From assembly GCF_014645355.1 (NCBI RefSeq), contig NZ_BMLS01000001.1, forward strand, positions 1,116,001 to 1,180,000: DNA of 64,000 nt. The letters are read 5' to 3'. Every line of letters begins with the position of its first letter. Position 1 is the stretch's first letter. Below, in pieces: positions 56,466 through 64,000 of this stretch. Source of the DNA: Bowmanella pacifica. Lineage in GTDB: Bacteria > Pseudomonadota > Gammaproteobacteria > Enterobacterales > Alteromonadaceae. The position numbers and the translations under genes were made by a program. The notes beneath the pieces were generated by a model, which saw nothing but the letters and a program-made list of their open reading frames with translations, was not told where the DNA came from and did not search any database.

Positions 56466-56723
56466 ATGAAAGTTGAACTGGTTACAAATCTTAAGCGCCA
56501 AGCCACAAAAATCTTGGCAGACCTGCATCTGTCCAAGGAGCCGGTACTGATAACAGAACATGGCCAACCGTCCGCTTATCTTGTTGATGTGCAGGATTAC
56601 GAGTTCATGCAGCGCCGACTTGAGCTGCTAGAGGGGCTCTCACGAGGAGAGCGTGCTGTACTTGAGGGAAGAACGTACAGTCAAAGTGAGGCCAGAGAGA
56701 AAATGAGTAAATGGCTGAAGTAA
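56466..56723 (+). CDS. Type II antitoxin, Phd/YefM family
   Basis: An 85-residue antitoxin (VTNLKRQATKILADLHLSKEPVLITEHGQPSAYLVDVQDYEFMQ) with the Phd/YefM DNA-binding fold and a disordered C-terminal tail. It overlaps the toxin gene by 13 bases. A palindrome overlaps its promoter. Confidence 0.93.
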   Translation: MKVELVTNLKRQATKILADLHLSKEPVLITEHGQPSAYLVDVQDYEFMQRRLELLEGLSRGERAVLEGRTYSQSEAREKMSKWLK

Positions 56724-57013
56724 TCTGGACTGAGCCTGCTCTTCAAGAATTAAATGCGATTGCAGAGTATATCGCTCTGGACAATCCTGCCGCAGCAAGC
56801 CAACTGGTAAAAGAGGTTTTCGATAAAACCAACCGGTTGGAAAGCTTTCCCCAATCAGGACGGATTCCTCCAGAACTCCCTAATTCGGTATACAGGGAGG
56901 TAGTGGTTCCACCCTGTCGCATTTTGTATCGTGTGGATGAAAGTTGGGTTCTCATCATCTATGTCATGCGGGAGGAGCGGCAACTTCGTGCGTACATGCT
57001 TGAAAACAGCTAA
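56711..57013 (+). CDS. Type II toxin, RelE/ParE family
   Basis: A 100-residue ParE-type toxin: VIWTEPALQELNAIAEYIALDNPAAASQLVKEVF then PPELPNSVYREVVVPPCRILYRV and VMREERQLR, the ParE-like fold that inhibits gyrase or, in RelE-type cousins, cleaves mRNA. Stop and start overlap with the antitoxin indicates translational coupling. Gyrase versus ribosome target cannot be told from sequence. Confidence 0.9.
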   Translation: MAEVIWTEPALQELNAIAEYIALDNPAAASQLVKEVFDKTNRLESFPQSGRIPPELPNSVYREVVVPPCRILYRVDESWVLIIYVMREERQLRAYMLENS

Positions 57014-57266
57014 ACAGTAGCGTCACTCGGATACCATTGTCTGAGCTTCGCGGCTCTCAACACATGGCCGGGCGTTAATCTCCTTAGTCAACATCCTGTC
57101 TTTTTAACGCTTTTTTGTAAGCTTCGTGGTGAGAGTCTTTTAGCAACAAAACGCACAACCAGTTGTCTTATCCCCTAACAATTTTGCCCTGCGGCTTGGC
57201 TTTTACCCTGAGGTAAATAACGATACCCTCGAAGTCAGGCCAATCAGGTATTTACAAGGAGAGGCG

Positions 57267-57961
57267 ATGAATACGTTGAAATTGCTGGATCAGTTATTGA
57301 AGTCAGGTAGTTCCCAAAACGCTGGCGGACAACAGGCGTCATCCACTGGCGGCTCGCCGTTATCGGGTTTATCCCAAATGCTGTCGGGTAAAGGCGGTGC
57401 AGCGCTGGGTGGCGGTGCATTGGGGTTGTTGCTGGGCAGTAAAAAGGTCGCAAATTAGGTGGCAAAGTGCTGACCTACGGCGGGTTAGCCGCCCTTGGCG
57501 TGGTGGCCTATAAAGCCTATGGCAACTGGCAGAAAAACCAGCAAGGGGTGGCACAACATGAACCGCAAACCATTGACCGTTTGCCGCCCCCGCAAGCCGA
57601 GCAACATGGCCGGGCGATTCTGGCGGCGGTGATTGCCGCGGCGAAAGCCGATGGCCATATTGATGATCGTGAACGCGAACTTATCGACCAGGAAGTGGCC
57701 AAGTTTACCCGTGATCAGGCCTTTATTCAGTGGGTGGATGCGCAAATCAAAGCGCCCTTGGACCCTGCTCAAATAGCGGCGCTGGCCAGCTCAGAAGAAC
57801 TGGCCGCGGAAATGTACCTGGCCAGCGTGCTGGTGGTAGATGAAGAAAGCTACATGGAACGCAGTTATTTAGAAGAACTGGTGCGCCAGTTACGTTTGTC
57901 TCCCAGTCTGGTGGACGAACTTAAGCGCCAGGCCCGCGAAGCCGAGCAACTTTGTCAGTAA
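57267..57961 (+). pseudogene. DUF533 (YebE-like, TerB-fold) inner-membrane protein, one-base frameshift
   Basis: Two pieces of one gene. Frame 1 (57267 on) gives MNTLKLLDQLLKSGSS, a Gly-rich stretch and GGGALGLLLGSKKV, then hits a stop. Frame 2 continues from about 57449 as RKLGGKVLTYGGLAALGVVAYKAYGNWQ and a TerB-like helical domain (AAVIAAAKADGHIDDRERELIDQEV). A single base is missing between 57448 and 57449. E. coli YebE has exactly this layout. The ribosome site AAGGAGAGG is intact. Sequencing error is a real alternative. The 253 bases before it (57014-57266) show no gene. Confidence 0.88.
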
Positions 57962-57985
57962 TAGCAAAGCCAAATCAGTTTATAA

Positions 57986-58008
57986 GTGGGCTGTATTCAG
58001 CAGCCCAC
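57986..58008. terminator. Hairpin between the convergent DUF533 and TetR genes
   Basis: GTGGGCTG-TATTCAG-CAGCCCAC makes an eight-bp stem 26 bases after the DUF533 stop. No clear U tract, so efficiency is uncertain. Confidence 0.5.
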
Positions 58009-58019
58009 AAACATTCCCT

Positions 58020-58889
58020 TTAAATCAGCGCCACATCCAACAGTTCAGCCAGCTTGGCCCGCTCGTCAGCAAGTTCCAAATAAGGCCTAAGGTTAGCGAT
58101 AAGCGCGCGCAACAAGGTGGTATTGGGTGGTTCAGCGGCCATTTGCTGTTCAATTAAATCCAGCGTTTGACTAACCAAGGATTGTTCTTCACCGTCCAGA
58201 CTCACACATTTACTGCGCATTTGGGTGAGTAATCTTTTCAACTGCGTGTCCTTGCCACCCGGTACCGCTTCCAGCACAAAACTACTTTCATCCAACACAG
58301 GCGGCCTATTCTCTTCCAGCAGCCCAATAAGTGTCCAACGTGCCGAGCGAGCAATAAATGCGGCACAATTGAAGTGCGAGTACGCCATATTATCCAGCAA
58401 AATCAGCATGGCAAATTCCTGGATCTGACCATTGATCATCGTCAGCAAATCATAGCGCCAGGGTGTACATTCTTGCCCCAGTGCCCTTTCCAATATCGCT
58501 AACTGAACCTGGTAAATATCGGTGCGACAATCCTGTACTACTTGCAGTAAGCCATTTTCCATGACCATTGAGTCATCTGTCATCCAGGCCTGCTGAAATG
58601 CGCGCTCTTCTTCCACCTGACAAAGTTGTTTAACAACAAAGGCTTCCAGTAGCGCCAAACCCTTGATTTCACTGTTATTCAGCAGCTGCTCTGCCTCTTG
58701 CTGGCTGCGCTCGAAGGACTGAATAAACAAGGCCCGCACAATCTCAGCTTTGTTTTTGAAATAGGAATACACCGAGCCTTTTGCAATGCCGGCTGCGTCA
58801 GCAATCTGGGCAATAGTTGTGCCTTTAATCCCCTGTTCGACAAAGAGTTTGTCCGCCACTTGCAGAATCAGGGTGCGCTTATCAGTCAT
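58020..58889 (-). CDS. TetR family transcriptional regulator
   Basis: N-terminal TetR helix-turn-helix ILQVADKLFVEQGIKGTTIAQIADAAGIAKGSVYSYFKNKAEIV, followed by a long ligand-binding part; 289 residues from ATG 58889, longer than usual (about 200), with a C-terminal extension of unknown use. GGAGGA five bases before that ATG decides the start. Divergent from an ABC exporter with repeated operator-like sites between them, so it probably represses the exporter and itself. Confidence 0.9.
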   Translation of the reverse strand: MTDKRTLILQVADKLFVEQGIKGTTIAQIADAAGIAKGSVYSYFKNKAEIVRALFIQSFERSQQEAEQLLNNSEIKGLALLEAFVVKQLCQVEEERAFQQAWMTDDSMVMENGLLQVVQDCRTDIYQVQLAILERALGQECTPWRYDLLTMINGQIQEFAMLILLDNMAYSHFNCAAFIARSARWTLIGLLEENRPPVLDESSFVLEAVPGGKDTQLKRLLTQMRSKCVSLDGEEQSLVSQTLDLIEQQMAAEPPNTTLLRALIANLRPYLELADERAKLAELLDVALI

Positions 58890-58925
58890 AGTCTGTCCTC
58901 CGAGAGGCAATCTAACACAATGCCA

Positions 58926-58988
58926 TTGACCATCAAGTCATTTGACAATGACCAAATGGTCAATTAGTCTTTTGACCATAAAGTCAAA
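58926..58988. promoter_or_regulatory. Cluster of TetR-type operator half-sites
   Basis: Repeated TGACCA/TGGTCA or TTGAC elements occur here: TTGACCAT (58926), AAGTCATTTGAC (58935), TGACCAAATGGTCA (58949-58962, a 6-2-6 near-perfect palindrome), and TTTTGACCATAAAGTCAAAA (58969-58988). It lies between the divergent TetR and ABC exporter genes and covers both promoter regions. Confidence 0.75.
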
Positions 58989-59000
58989 AAGAGGTTAACT

Positions 59001-60671
59001 ATGCCTGACTCAATGCCGAAATCTGTATTGGGCTTTTCCCGCCCTTACCTGCCAAGCAAGCGCGCTTTTTCAGGCCTTATGGCACTTACACTGTTAGCTA
59101 CATTGTTTGAATTAGGCATTCCTTTGATTGCCCGCGAGCTAATTGACCGTTTAAGCATTGGCCGCATTGACCAATTAGTCATGACCATTTTAGCGATAGC
59201 GGTCATTGTCGCCGCCGTGGCAGAATATTTTGCTGCAGTGCATGCCAGCAAGATGGGGCTGAGTACAGTACAAAGGCTACGCTTTCGCCTGATTGGCCAT
59301 CTGGTCAACGTGCAAACTATCAAGTTACATGACCAGCATAGTAGCGAACTGGCTGCCCAGGTGATGACCGATACCGATGAACTAAAAGATATTTTCAGCA
59401 GTGATCTGGCGGCTCTAATTGGTGGTGTATTGTCTTTTGTTGCCGTCATTGCGTTGCTGCTGTGGATGAAATGGCGGCTAACCCTGGTGCTACTCGGTTG
59501 CCTGTTGATTGGGGCTCTGTTAATTACTCCTATCGCTTTGTCCATGTCGTCGCTGAACAAACAAATACTGCAACAGCATGCCGAGCTGACTCGCCAGTGC
59601 ACTGAGTGGTTTCGCCATCATGAACTGGTCAAAGTCTATGGCGCAACCCCACAGGTCGAAGAGCAGGCTCAGGCCGCTCTGGATCGTTATTACCAGCTTG
59701 CCCTTCGAGAAGCGCGAGCGCTGGCGTTGATCGGCCCCATCAGCAATATGATGCTAATGACCAGCATGATTGCACTGATAGCGACCTCGGCCTATTGGAT
59801 TGCCGAAGGTACGCTAAGCATGGGCACTTTTACCGCCTTCTTACTCTACTTGTTCGGCCTGACATTTCCGCTCATCGGTATGGGCATGTTCTTTGCCAAC
59901 TACCAAAAGGCAAATGGTGCAGCCGAACGTTTGCATGCCCTGGCCAACTTACCCACAGAAAATGTGCAGCCAGGCTCAGCGGCTTCACGTATCCGCACCC
60001 TGCGCGTCGAGGAGGCCGGGCTGCAGTTGGGCGAGCAACAAATACTGCAGAATCTGACCTTGCCGGATATGCAAAGAGGGCTAGTACTGGTTAGCGGTGC
60101 AAGCGGCAGCGGTAAAACCAGTTTGCTGCGTACCTTACTGGGTTTGTATCCTCTCACCCATGGCCAGATTTATATTAACAACCAGCCGCTTAGCCTTACA
60201 CAACTAGGAAGCTGGCGACACCGTATGGCTTGGGTTGAACAGGAGCCGGCATTATTCCAGGCGACGGTACGCGACAACTTATGTTTGGGAAAAACACAGG
60301 TTGATGACGCCGAGGTAATACAGGTGCTGCATAAGGTGGGGCTGGCTGCCTGGCTGGAACGCATTGGTGGTAATTTGGATATGCTGATAACAGAGCAGAA
60401 CCACCAACTGTCTGGCGGCGAGAAACAGCGATTTGCCCTGGCCAGAGCCTTAGTTCGCCCATTTGACATGCTGTTACTGGATGAGCCCACCTCAGCGCTT
60501 GATACAAAAAATGCTCAGCAAATGATGAGCACCCTTACTGACCTGGCCCAGGATAAGCTGGTGTTGATGATAAGCCATGATCACTCGTTGTTTAGCCATG
60601 CGGACCAGATTGTGCAGCTTGAAAACGACAAACTGGTAAGTATTCAGCCTAAGCACGCCCATTCGGCCTAA
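59001..60671 (+). CDS. ABC transporter, fused permease and ATPase (exporter type)
   Basis: A 556-residue half-transporter with six membrane helices (about 20-300) and a C-terminal ATPase: Walker A ASGSGKTSLLRTLL, Q-loop VEQEPALFQATVRDNL, signature LSGGEKQRFALARAL, Walker B MLLLDEPTSALD and H-loop ISHDHSLF. It would work as a homodimer exporting lipids, drugs or peptides. Divergent from its likely TetR repressor. A secreted HNH protein gene follows after an 84-base gap. Confidence 0.93.
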   Translation: MPDSMPKSVLGFSRPYLPSKRAFSGLMALTLLATLFELGIPLIARELIDRLSIGRIDQLVMTILAIAVIVAAVAEYFAAVHASKMGLSTVQRLRFRLIGHLVNVQTIKLHDQHSSELAAQVMTDTDELKDIFSSDLAALIGGVLSFVAVIALLLWMKWRLTLVLLGCLLIGALLITPIALSMSSLNKQILQQHAELTRQCTEWFRHHELVKVYGATPQVEEQAQAALDRYYQLALREARALALIGPISNMMLMTSMIALIATSAYWIAEGTLSMGTFTAFLLYLFGLTFPLIGMGMFFANYQKANGAAERLHALANLPTENVQPGSAASRIRTLRVEEAGLQLGEQQILQNLTLPDMQRGLVLVSGASGSGKTSLLRTLLGLYPLTHGQIYINNQPLSLTQLGSWRHRMAWVEQEPALFQATVRDNLCLGKTQVDDAEVIQVLHKVGLAAWLERIGGNLDMLITEQNHQLSGGEKQRFALARALVRPFDMLLLDEPTSALDTKNAQQMMSTLTDLAQDKLVLMISHDHSLFSHADQIVQLENDKLVSIQPKHAHSA

Positions 60672-60677
60672 CCAATG

Positions 60678-60717
60678 CCCCGAGCAGTCGCCGCTTGGTT
60701 GCGGCGGCAAGCTCGGG
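60678..60717. other. Long hairpin after the ABC exporter gene
   Basis: CCCCGAGC ... GCTCGGG encloses the inner stem GCCGC-TTGGTT-GCGGC (around 60689-60706). Stable, but with no U tract, so terminator activity on the plus strand is uncertain. Confidence 0.6.
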
Positions 60718-60755
60718 TAGTATGCGCAGCAAAATCTAAAAAAGTGCGCTAAAAA

Positions 60756-61496
60756 TTGAAGCAGTTCAGTCGTTTATTGCTGGGGCTCTGGCTGGTTTGT
60801 GGTGTGGTTTGGGCAAACCAACCGGTAAAACTATCCAGTTCCGGCCTATGTCATACCTCCGAAAGCCGGTTCTACCAACGTACCAAAAATTTCACCGCCT
60901 ACACCGACCTTAAGGCCTGCCTTGCTGCCGGGGGCGAGCTTCCTGCTTCGGCCACTGTCAGTCAGGCAAAAGCGGATGATAGTGGGCAAGATTATGATCG
61001 CAGTGACTGGCCACATTGGGTGGACAGCGATGGTGACTGCCAAAATACCCGGGCCGAGGCCTTAATTGCCGCCTCACAAATCGAAGTGAATTTTGATGAC
61101 GGCGAAACCTGCCGGGTCATAATGGGTACCTGGTTGGATCCCTTCTCCGGTGAGGTGCTGTCGTCGGCTGGCGATATCGATGTGGATCATATCGTGCCGC
61201 TGAAGTGGGCCAATGCCCATGGCGGTGCTAGCTGGCATCGTGATATGAAACGCCAGTTCGCCAATGATATGGATAATCTGTTGGCGGTCAGCAACAGCCT
61301 TAACCGCGCCAAAGGGGCCCAAGGGCCGGATCAATGGCTACCGCCCAATCAGGCGTATCAGTGCGAATATATTCAGCGCTTTGACGGCATAGTGCAAAAG
61401 TACCAGCTTGTGTATCAGGCCAGCGAACAAGCCTTTATCCAGGCACAACTGACCAACTGTTCACAGCGTGCGCCAGCAAAAGCCGTTGCGCCTTAA
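60756..61496 (+). CDS. Secreted HNH endonuclease (DUF1524)
   Basis: A 246-residue protein with signal peptide MKQFSRLLLGLWLVCGVVWA, then a DUF1524/GmrSD-C type HNH nuclease: DIDVDHIVPLKWA, HRDMKRQFANDMDNLLAVSNSLNRAKG. Catalytic-type His in DHIVP and Asn/His downstream are intact. Start is TTG 60756 with no clear ribosome site. Secretion to the periplasm or outside is implied by the signal. DNA uptake or degradation is a family-level inference. Downstream of the ABC exporter. Confidence 0.85.
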   Translation: MKQFSRLLLGLWLVCGVVWANQPVKLSSSGLCHTSESRFYQRTKNFTAYTDLKACLAAGGELPASATVSQAKADDSGQDYDRSDWPHWVDSDGDCQNTRAEALIAASQIEVNFDDGETCRVIMGTWLDPFSGEVLSSAGDIDVDHIVPLKWANAHGGASWHRDMKRQFANDMDNLLAVSNSLNRAKGAQGPDQWLPPNQAYQCEYIQRFDGIVQKYQLVYQASEQAFIQAQLTNCSQRAPAKAVAP

Positions 61497-61605
61497 GTAT
61501 CAATATCTGCCATACCAGCGCGGACATTCACCCCAAGCAATGCGATAATTCCGCGCGAATCAATGTACAGGCGGCCCAAGCCGCCTGAATCAGCGGGCGT
61601 TATTA

Positions 61606-62841
61606 GTGCAAAGCAAACAACAGGTAATTATTGTAGGAGCCGGGCCAGCCGGTTTGATGGCAGCCGAACAGCTTAGCTTGGCCGGCTATCAAGTACGGGT
61701 TTACGACGCCAAGCCCAGCGCCTGTCGCAAGTTTCTGCTGGCCGGCACCAGCGGCATGAACATCACCCATTCCGAGCCTTATGGCGAGTTTATTCAGCGT
61801 TACTACGACAAAGCTGCCTGGCTGGACGGTGCGTTGCGCCAGTTTGATGCCGATGCCCTGCGTAATTGGTGCCAGGGACTGGGAGTCAGCACTTTTGTTG
61901 GCAGCTCCGGGCGGGTATTTACCGAACAAATGAAAGCCGCGCCTTTAGTACGTAACTGGCTTAAACGTTTACGTGCTGCCGGGGTGGAGTTTTATATGCG
62001 CCATCGTTTGGTGGCCATACAAGGTACCCGCCTGGAACTTGATCACAATGGAGAAACCATTCGCACCCAGGCCGATGCAGTCTTGCTGGCGCTGGGCGGT
62101 GCCAGCTGGCCCAAGCTGGGATCCGACGGTTTATGGCAGTCCATGCTGGCTGAGCAACAGATTGAGCAGGCCCCGCTGCGCGCCGCCAATTGCGGCATGC
62201 TATGTGACTGGAGTGAGCATCTTAAACAACAGCATGCCGGCAGCCCGCTGAAAAATGTGCGGTTTAAGGTACAAGCTAATGGTCAACGCATAGAAAAACA
62301 CGGTGAGTGCGTAATAAGCCAAACCGGCATGGAAGGCAGCCTGGTATACGCCTTTTCCCGTTACCTGCGCGAGCAGTTGGAAGAGTGTGGTCAGGCGCAA
62401 CTGCATATAGACCTGCTACCCGATCAAAACCTGGCCCAGCTTAGCCAAAAGCTCGCCAAAAAACGCAGTAAAGAGTCCTTTGCCAAATACCTGAAGCGCA
62501 GCGCTGGTCTAAGCGGGGTAAAGGCAGCCTTGTTATATGAATGCCAGCCTCACCCGCAGCAGCTAGAACCCGCGCAACTGGCGGCTTGTATTAAAGCCCT
62601 GCCGGTGCAGTTTTATGCCACCAAGCCGGTAGACGAGGCGATTTCCAGCGCCGGCGGAGTGTGCCAGCACAGTGTGGATGCAAAGCTGATGCTGAACAAC
62701 CTGCCCGGGGTATTCTGCGCTGGAGAAATGCTGGATTGGGAAGCCCCCACCGGCGGCTATCTGCTAACCGCCTGTTTTGCCACCGGCCACTTAGCCGCAC
62801 AAGGAATAGCGCGGTATCTGTCAGGCGACCCAACCACTTAA
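61606..62841 (+). CDS. Flavoprotein of the TIGR03862/HI0933 (YhiN-like) family
   Basis: A 411-residue FAD-binding protein: VIIVGAGPAGLMAAEQLSLAG, LAGTSGMNITHSE, FVGSSGRVFTEQMKAAPLVRNW, and a C-terminal CAGEMLDWEAPTGGYLLTACFATG. Function of the family is not established. GTG 61606 start. It overlaps the convergent pqiC gene by four bases. Confidence 0.88.
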   Translation: MQSKQQVIIVGAGPAGLMAAEQLSLAGYQVRVYDAKPSACRKFLLAGTSGMNITHSEPYGEFIQRYYDKAAWLDGALRQFDADALRNWCQGLGVSTFVGSSGRVFTEQMKAAPLVRNWLKRLRAAGVEFYMRHRLVAIQGTRLELDHNGETIRTQADAVLLALGGASWPKLGSDGLWQSMLAEQQIEQAPLRAANCGMLCDWSEHLKQQHAGSPLKNVRFKVQANGQRIEKHGECVISQTGMEGSLVYAFSRYLREQLEECGQAQLHIDLLPDQNLAQLSQKLAKKRSKESFAKYLKRSAGLSGVKAALLYECQPHPQQLEPAQLAACIKALPVQFYATKPVDEAISSAGGVCQHSVDAKLMLNNLPGVFCAGEMLDWEAPTGGYLLTACFATGHLAAQGIARYLSGDPTT

Positions 62842-63425
62842 ACAGTTAAAGGCGCAACGACCTGGGCTATCTGATCGGCCAGCGTTTCAATACATGCCGA
62901 AAGCGCCACAACCAGGGCAGGGTAGCCATCGGCCTGCAATGACTCGCTGATATAAAAGGCCACAGGTTGGGTGGCTGGTTTATCCACGCCGCTAAGCACC
63001 CATTCACCGGCCAATACCGCTTTACCCCGGTAATCCCCATAAAACTCGTTGATCTTAACACTTAGCCGAGGGGCGGCATTGGTCGCACCACGCAGGGTTG
63101 TCGCCGATGTGACCTCAACCGGCAGAGCCTGACCATTAAGCTCCTGCATCAACTTGCGGGAAAACTGTATGCGCACATCCTCCTCCCAAACATGCTGTTG
63201 CGCTTCCACCAGGCTATGGTTGGCCTTTTGATAAACAATCCCCAGGCCAGCCATGGGCAATGGCATCTTTGGCAGCTCTACCACCAGCCCAGTAGCCATT
63301 TTGCCCGCCGTATCCGGCGCAACATTACTGAGCAGGGAATAACTGGTAATGGGCATAGGCGGGCTACTACAGGCCCCCAGTAAAGACAAAATAGCCAACA
63401 ATAATAGTAAAAGCAGTCTTTTCAT
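62838..63425 (-). CDS. pqiC: Intermembrane transport lipoprotein PqiC
   Basis: A 195-residue lipoprotein from ATG 63425 with lipobox LLGAC and a DUF330/ABC-type-transport-auxiliary body (TSYSLLSNVAPDTAG, VVELPKMPLPMAGLGIVYQKANHSLVEAQQHVWEEDVRIQFSRKLMQELN). The PqiC family anchors the PqiB tube to the outer membrane. It starts one base after the PqiB stop, an operon. Confidence 0.92.
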   Translation of the reverse strand: MKRLLLLLLLAILSLLGACSSPPMPITSYSLLSNVAPDTAGKMATGLVVELPKMPLPMAGLGIVYQKANHSLVEAQQHVWEEDVRIQFSRKLMQELNGQALPVEVTSATTLRGATNAAPRLSVKINEFYGDYRGKAVLAGEWVLSGVDKPATQPVAFYISESLQADGYPALVVALSACIETLADQIAQVVAPLTV

Positions 63426-63426
63426 C

Positions 63427-64000
63427 TTAATCACCTTGCTTTGGCAGCGGATCTTGCTGACCGCTATAGCCGAATATCAGCGCATTGGGCTGCTCATTTA
63501 ACTTACGAAGCAAGGACTGCAGGTCTTTTGTCGCCTGATTCATCTGCGCCATTGTGCTTTCTGAGTGCTGATACAAAGCAGAGTCAGGTGAAAATCCGCC
63601 CAGGGTATCGCGCAAGCTCATCAGGGTTTGCTGCAATTCGGCCGGCAAACTTTGCGCAGCAGGACTAGCCAAGGTGTCATTTAACTGCTGCGCCACTTGC
63701 GAGAAGCTGTCAGCCGCACCTTGTGCGCTTTCCATGGTGCGGGTAAAGGCATTCAGCGCTGTGTCCAAAGGCAGGGCGTTGGCTTTTTTCACCAACTCAC
63801 TGACCTGCTTTTGGATCTCACCTACACCACCGGCGGTGGTTGGAAACACCGGATAGCCGGTGTATTGAGCCTGCTGATAAGCCTCGTCATCCTGAAAACT
63901 GATATCGATAAACAGTGCCCCGGTCAACAGATTGCCGGTCGACAACGTTCCGCGCAGGCCGGCGGCAAATTCGCTCTCAAACATGCCGGCCAGGGCGTCC
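63427..64000 (-). CDS. pqiB: Intermembrane transport protein PqiB, C-terminal part (partial)
   Basis: The frame is open to the right edge. The visible 191 residues contain the end of an MCE/MlaD domain (GLRGTLSTGNLLTGALFIDISF), then the helical C-terminal tube-forming region and stop. PqiB bridges the periplasm for lipid transport between inner and outer membranes. The gene order pqiB-pqiC on the minus strand places pqiA upstream, outside the window. Confidence 0.92.
   Translation of the reverse strand, partial: DALAGMFESEFAAGLRGTLSTGNLLTGALFIDISFQDDEAYQQAQYTGYPVFPTTAGGVGEIQKQVSELVKKANALPLDTALNAFTRTMESAQGAADSFSQVAQQLNDTLASPAAQSLPAELQQTLMSLRDTLGGFSPDSALYQHSESTMAQMNQATKDLQSLLRKLNEQPNALIFGYSGQQDPLPKQGD

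Overview
The window looks like a chromosomal segment of a gammaproteobacterium, most likely of the Alteromonadales (Alteromonadaceae/Shewanella-like). The evidence is the rpmE-priA-ftsN block with the same neighbours as in Escherichia coli, a Mg-type HemB, a Rof-type Rho inhibitor, a YigI-like thioesterase beside recQ, SelO, PqiBC, and several large c-di-GMP and chemotaxis proteins of the 7TMR-DISM and Cache type. The genus is inference; no rRNA or tRNA gene was seen.

Layout. 1-8.7 kb: end of a diguanylate cyclase, hemB, a lipoprotein, a secreted beta-propeller protein and an esterase divergent from a membrane-bound wHTH/beta-propeller regulator, malic enzyme, rpmE. 8.8-15.4 kb: priA, ftsN, a quinone oxidoreductase, a chemoreceptor, a glycerophosphodiesterase. 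15.4-30.3 kb: mostly minus-strand metabolic and stress genes (TauE-like permease, pirin, LysR, chromate transporter, mercaptopyruvate sulfurtransferase, FosA, MerR with a quinone reductase, methyltransferase, prpE, SRPBCC, GNAT/DUF998, serine hydrolase). 30.4-44.7 kb: thioesterase, recQ, cytochrome c with a degenerate receiver, selO, a 7TM-PAS-GGDEF-EAL protein, ribA, GAF and ATP-grasp proteins, an archaeal-type AMP/thymidine phosphorylase coupled to a PRPP synthetase, and a solute-binding protein. 44.7-47.3 kb: rof, DUF2024, a CPVC thioredoxin-like protein divergent from an HxlR regulator, and two VOC proteins.

47.3-57.0 kb is an accessory island. It holds an orphan protein/lipoprotein pair bracketed by CTCTGTG-type repeats, an IS3-family (IS407-like) element with a frameshifted transposase, a methyltransferase plus HNH-S24 fusion whose 3' end is replaced by the IS, two NERD nuclease-like genes flanking an A+T-rich potassium channel, a candidate membrane-active toxin with a four-base-overlapping membrane partner, and a Phd/ParE-type toxin-antitoxin module with an operator-like palindrome on its promoter. 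This island is the best place to look for a new antiphage or interbacterial system.

57.2-64 kb returns to core-like content: a frameshifted DUF533 (YebE-like) gene, a TetR regulator divergent from an ABC exporter across a cluster of TGACCA/TGGTCA sites, a secreted DUF1524 HNH nuclease, a flavoprotein, and the start of a pqi operon that runs off the right edge.

Two dispersed intergenic repeat families stand out: CACGAAG units of about 105-114 bp in two clusters (38.3-38.6 kb and 45.0-45.3 kb), and shorter CTCTGTG/CACAGAG units at 47.4, 47.8 and 48.9 kb. Two genes (the IS transposase and DUF533) each carry what looks like a single-base deletion.
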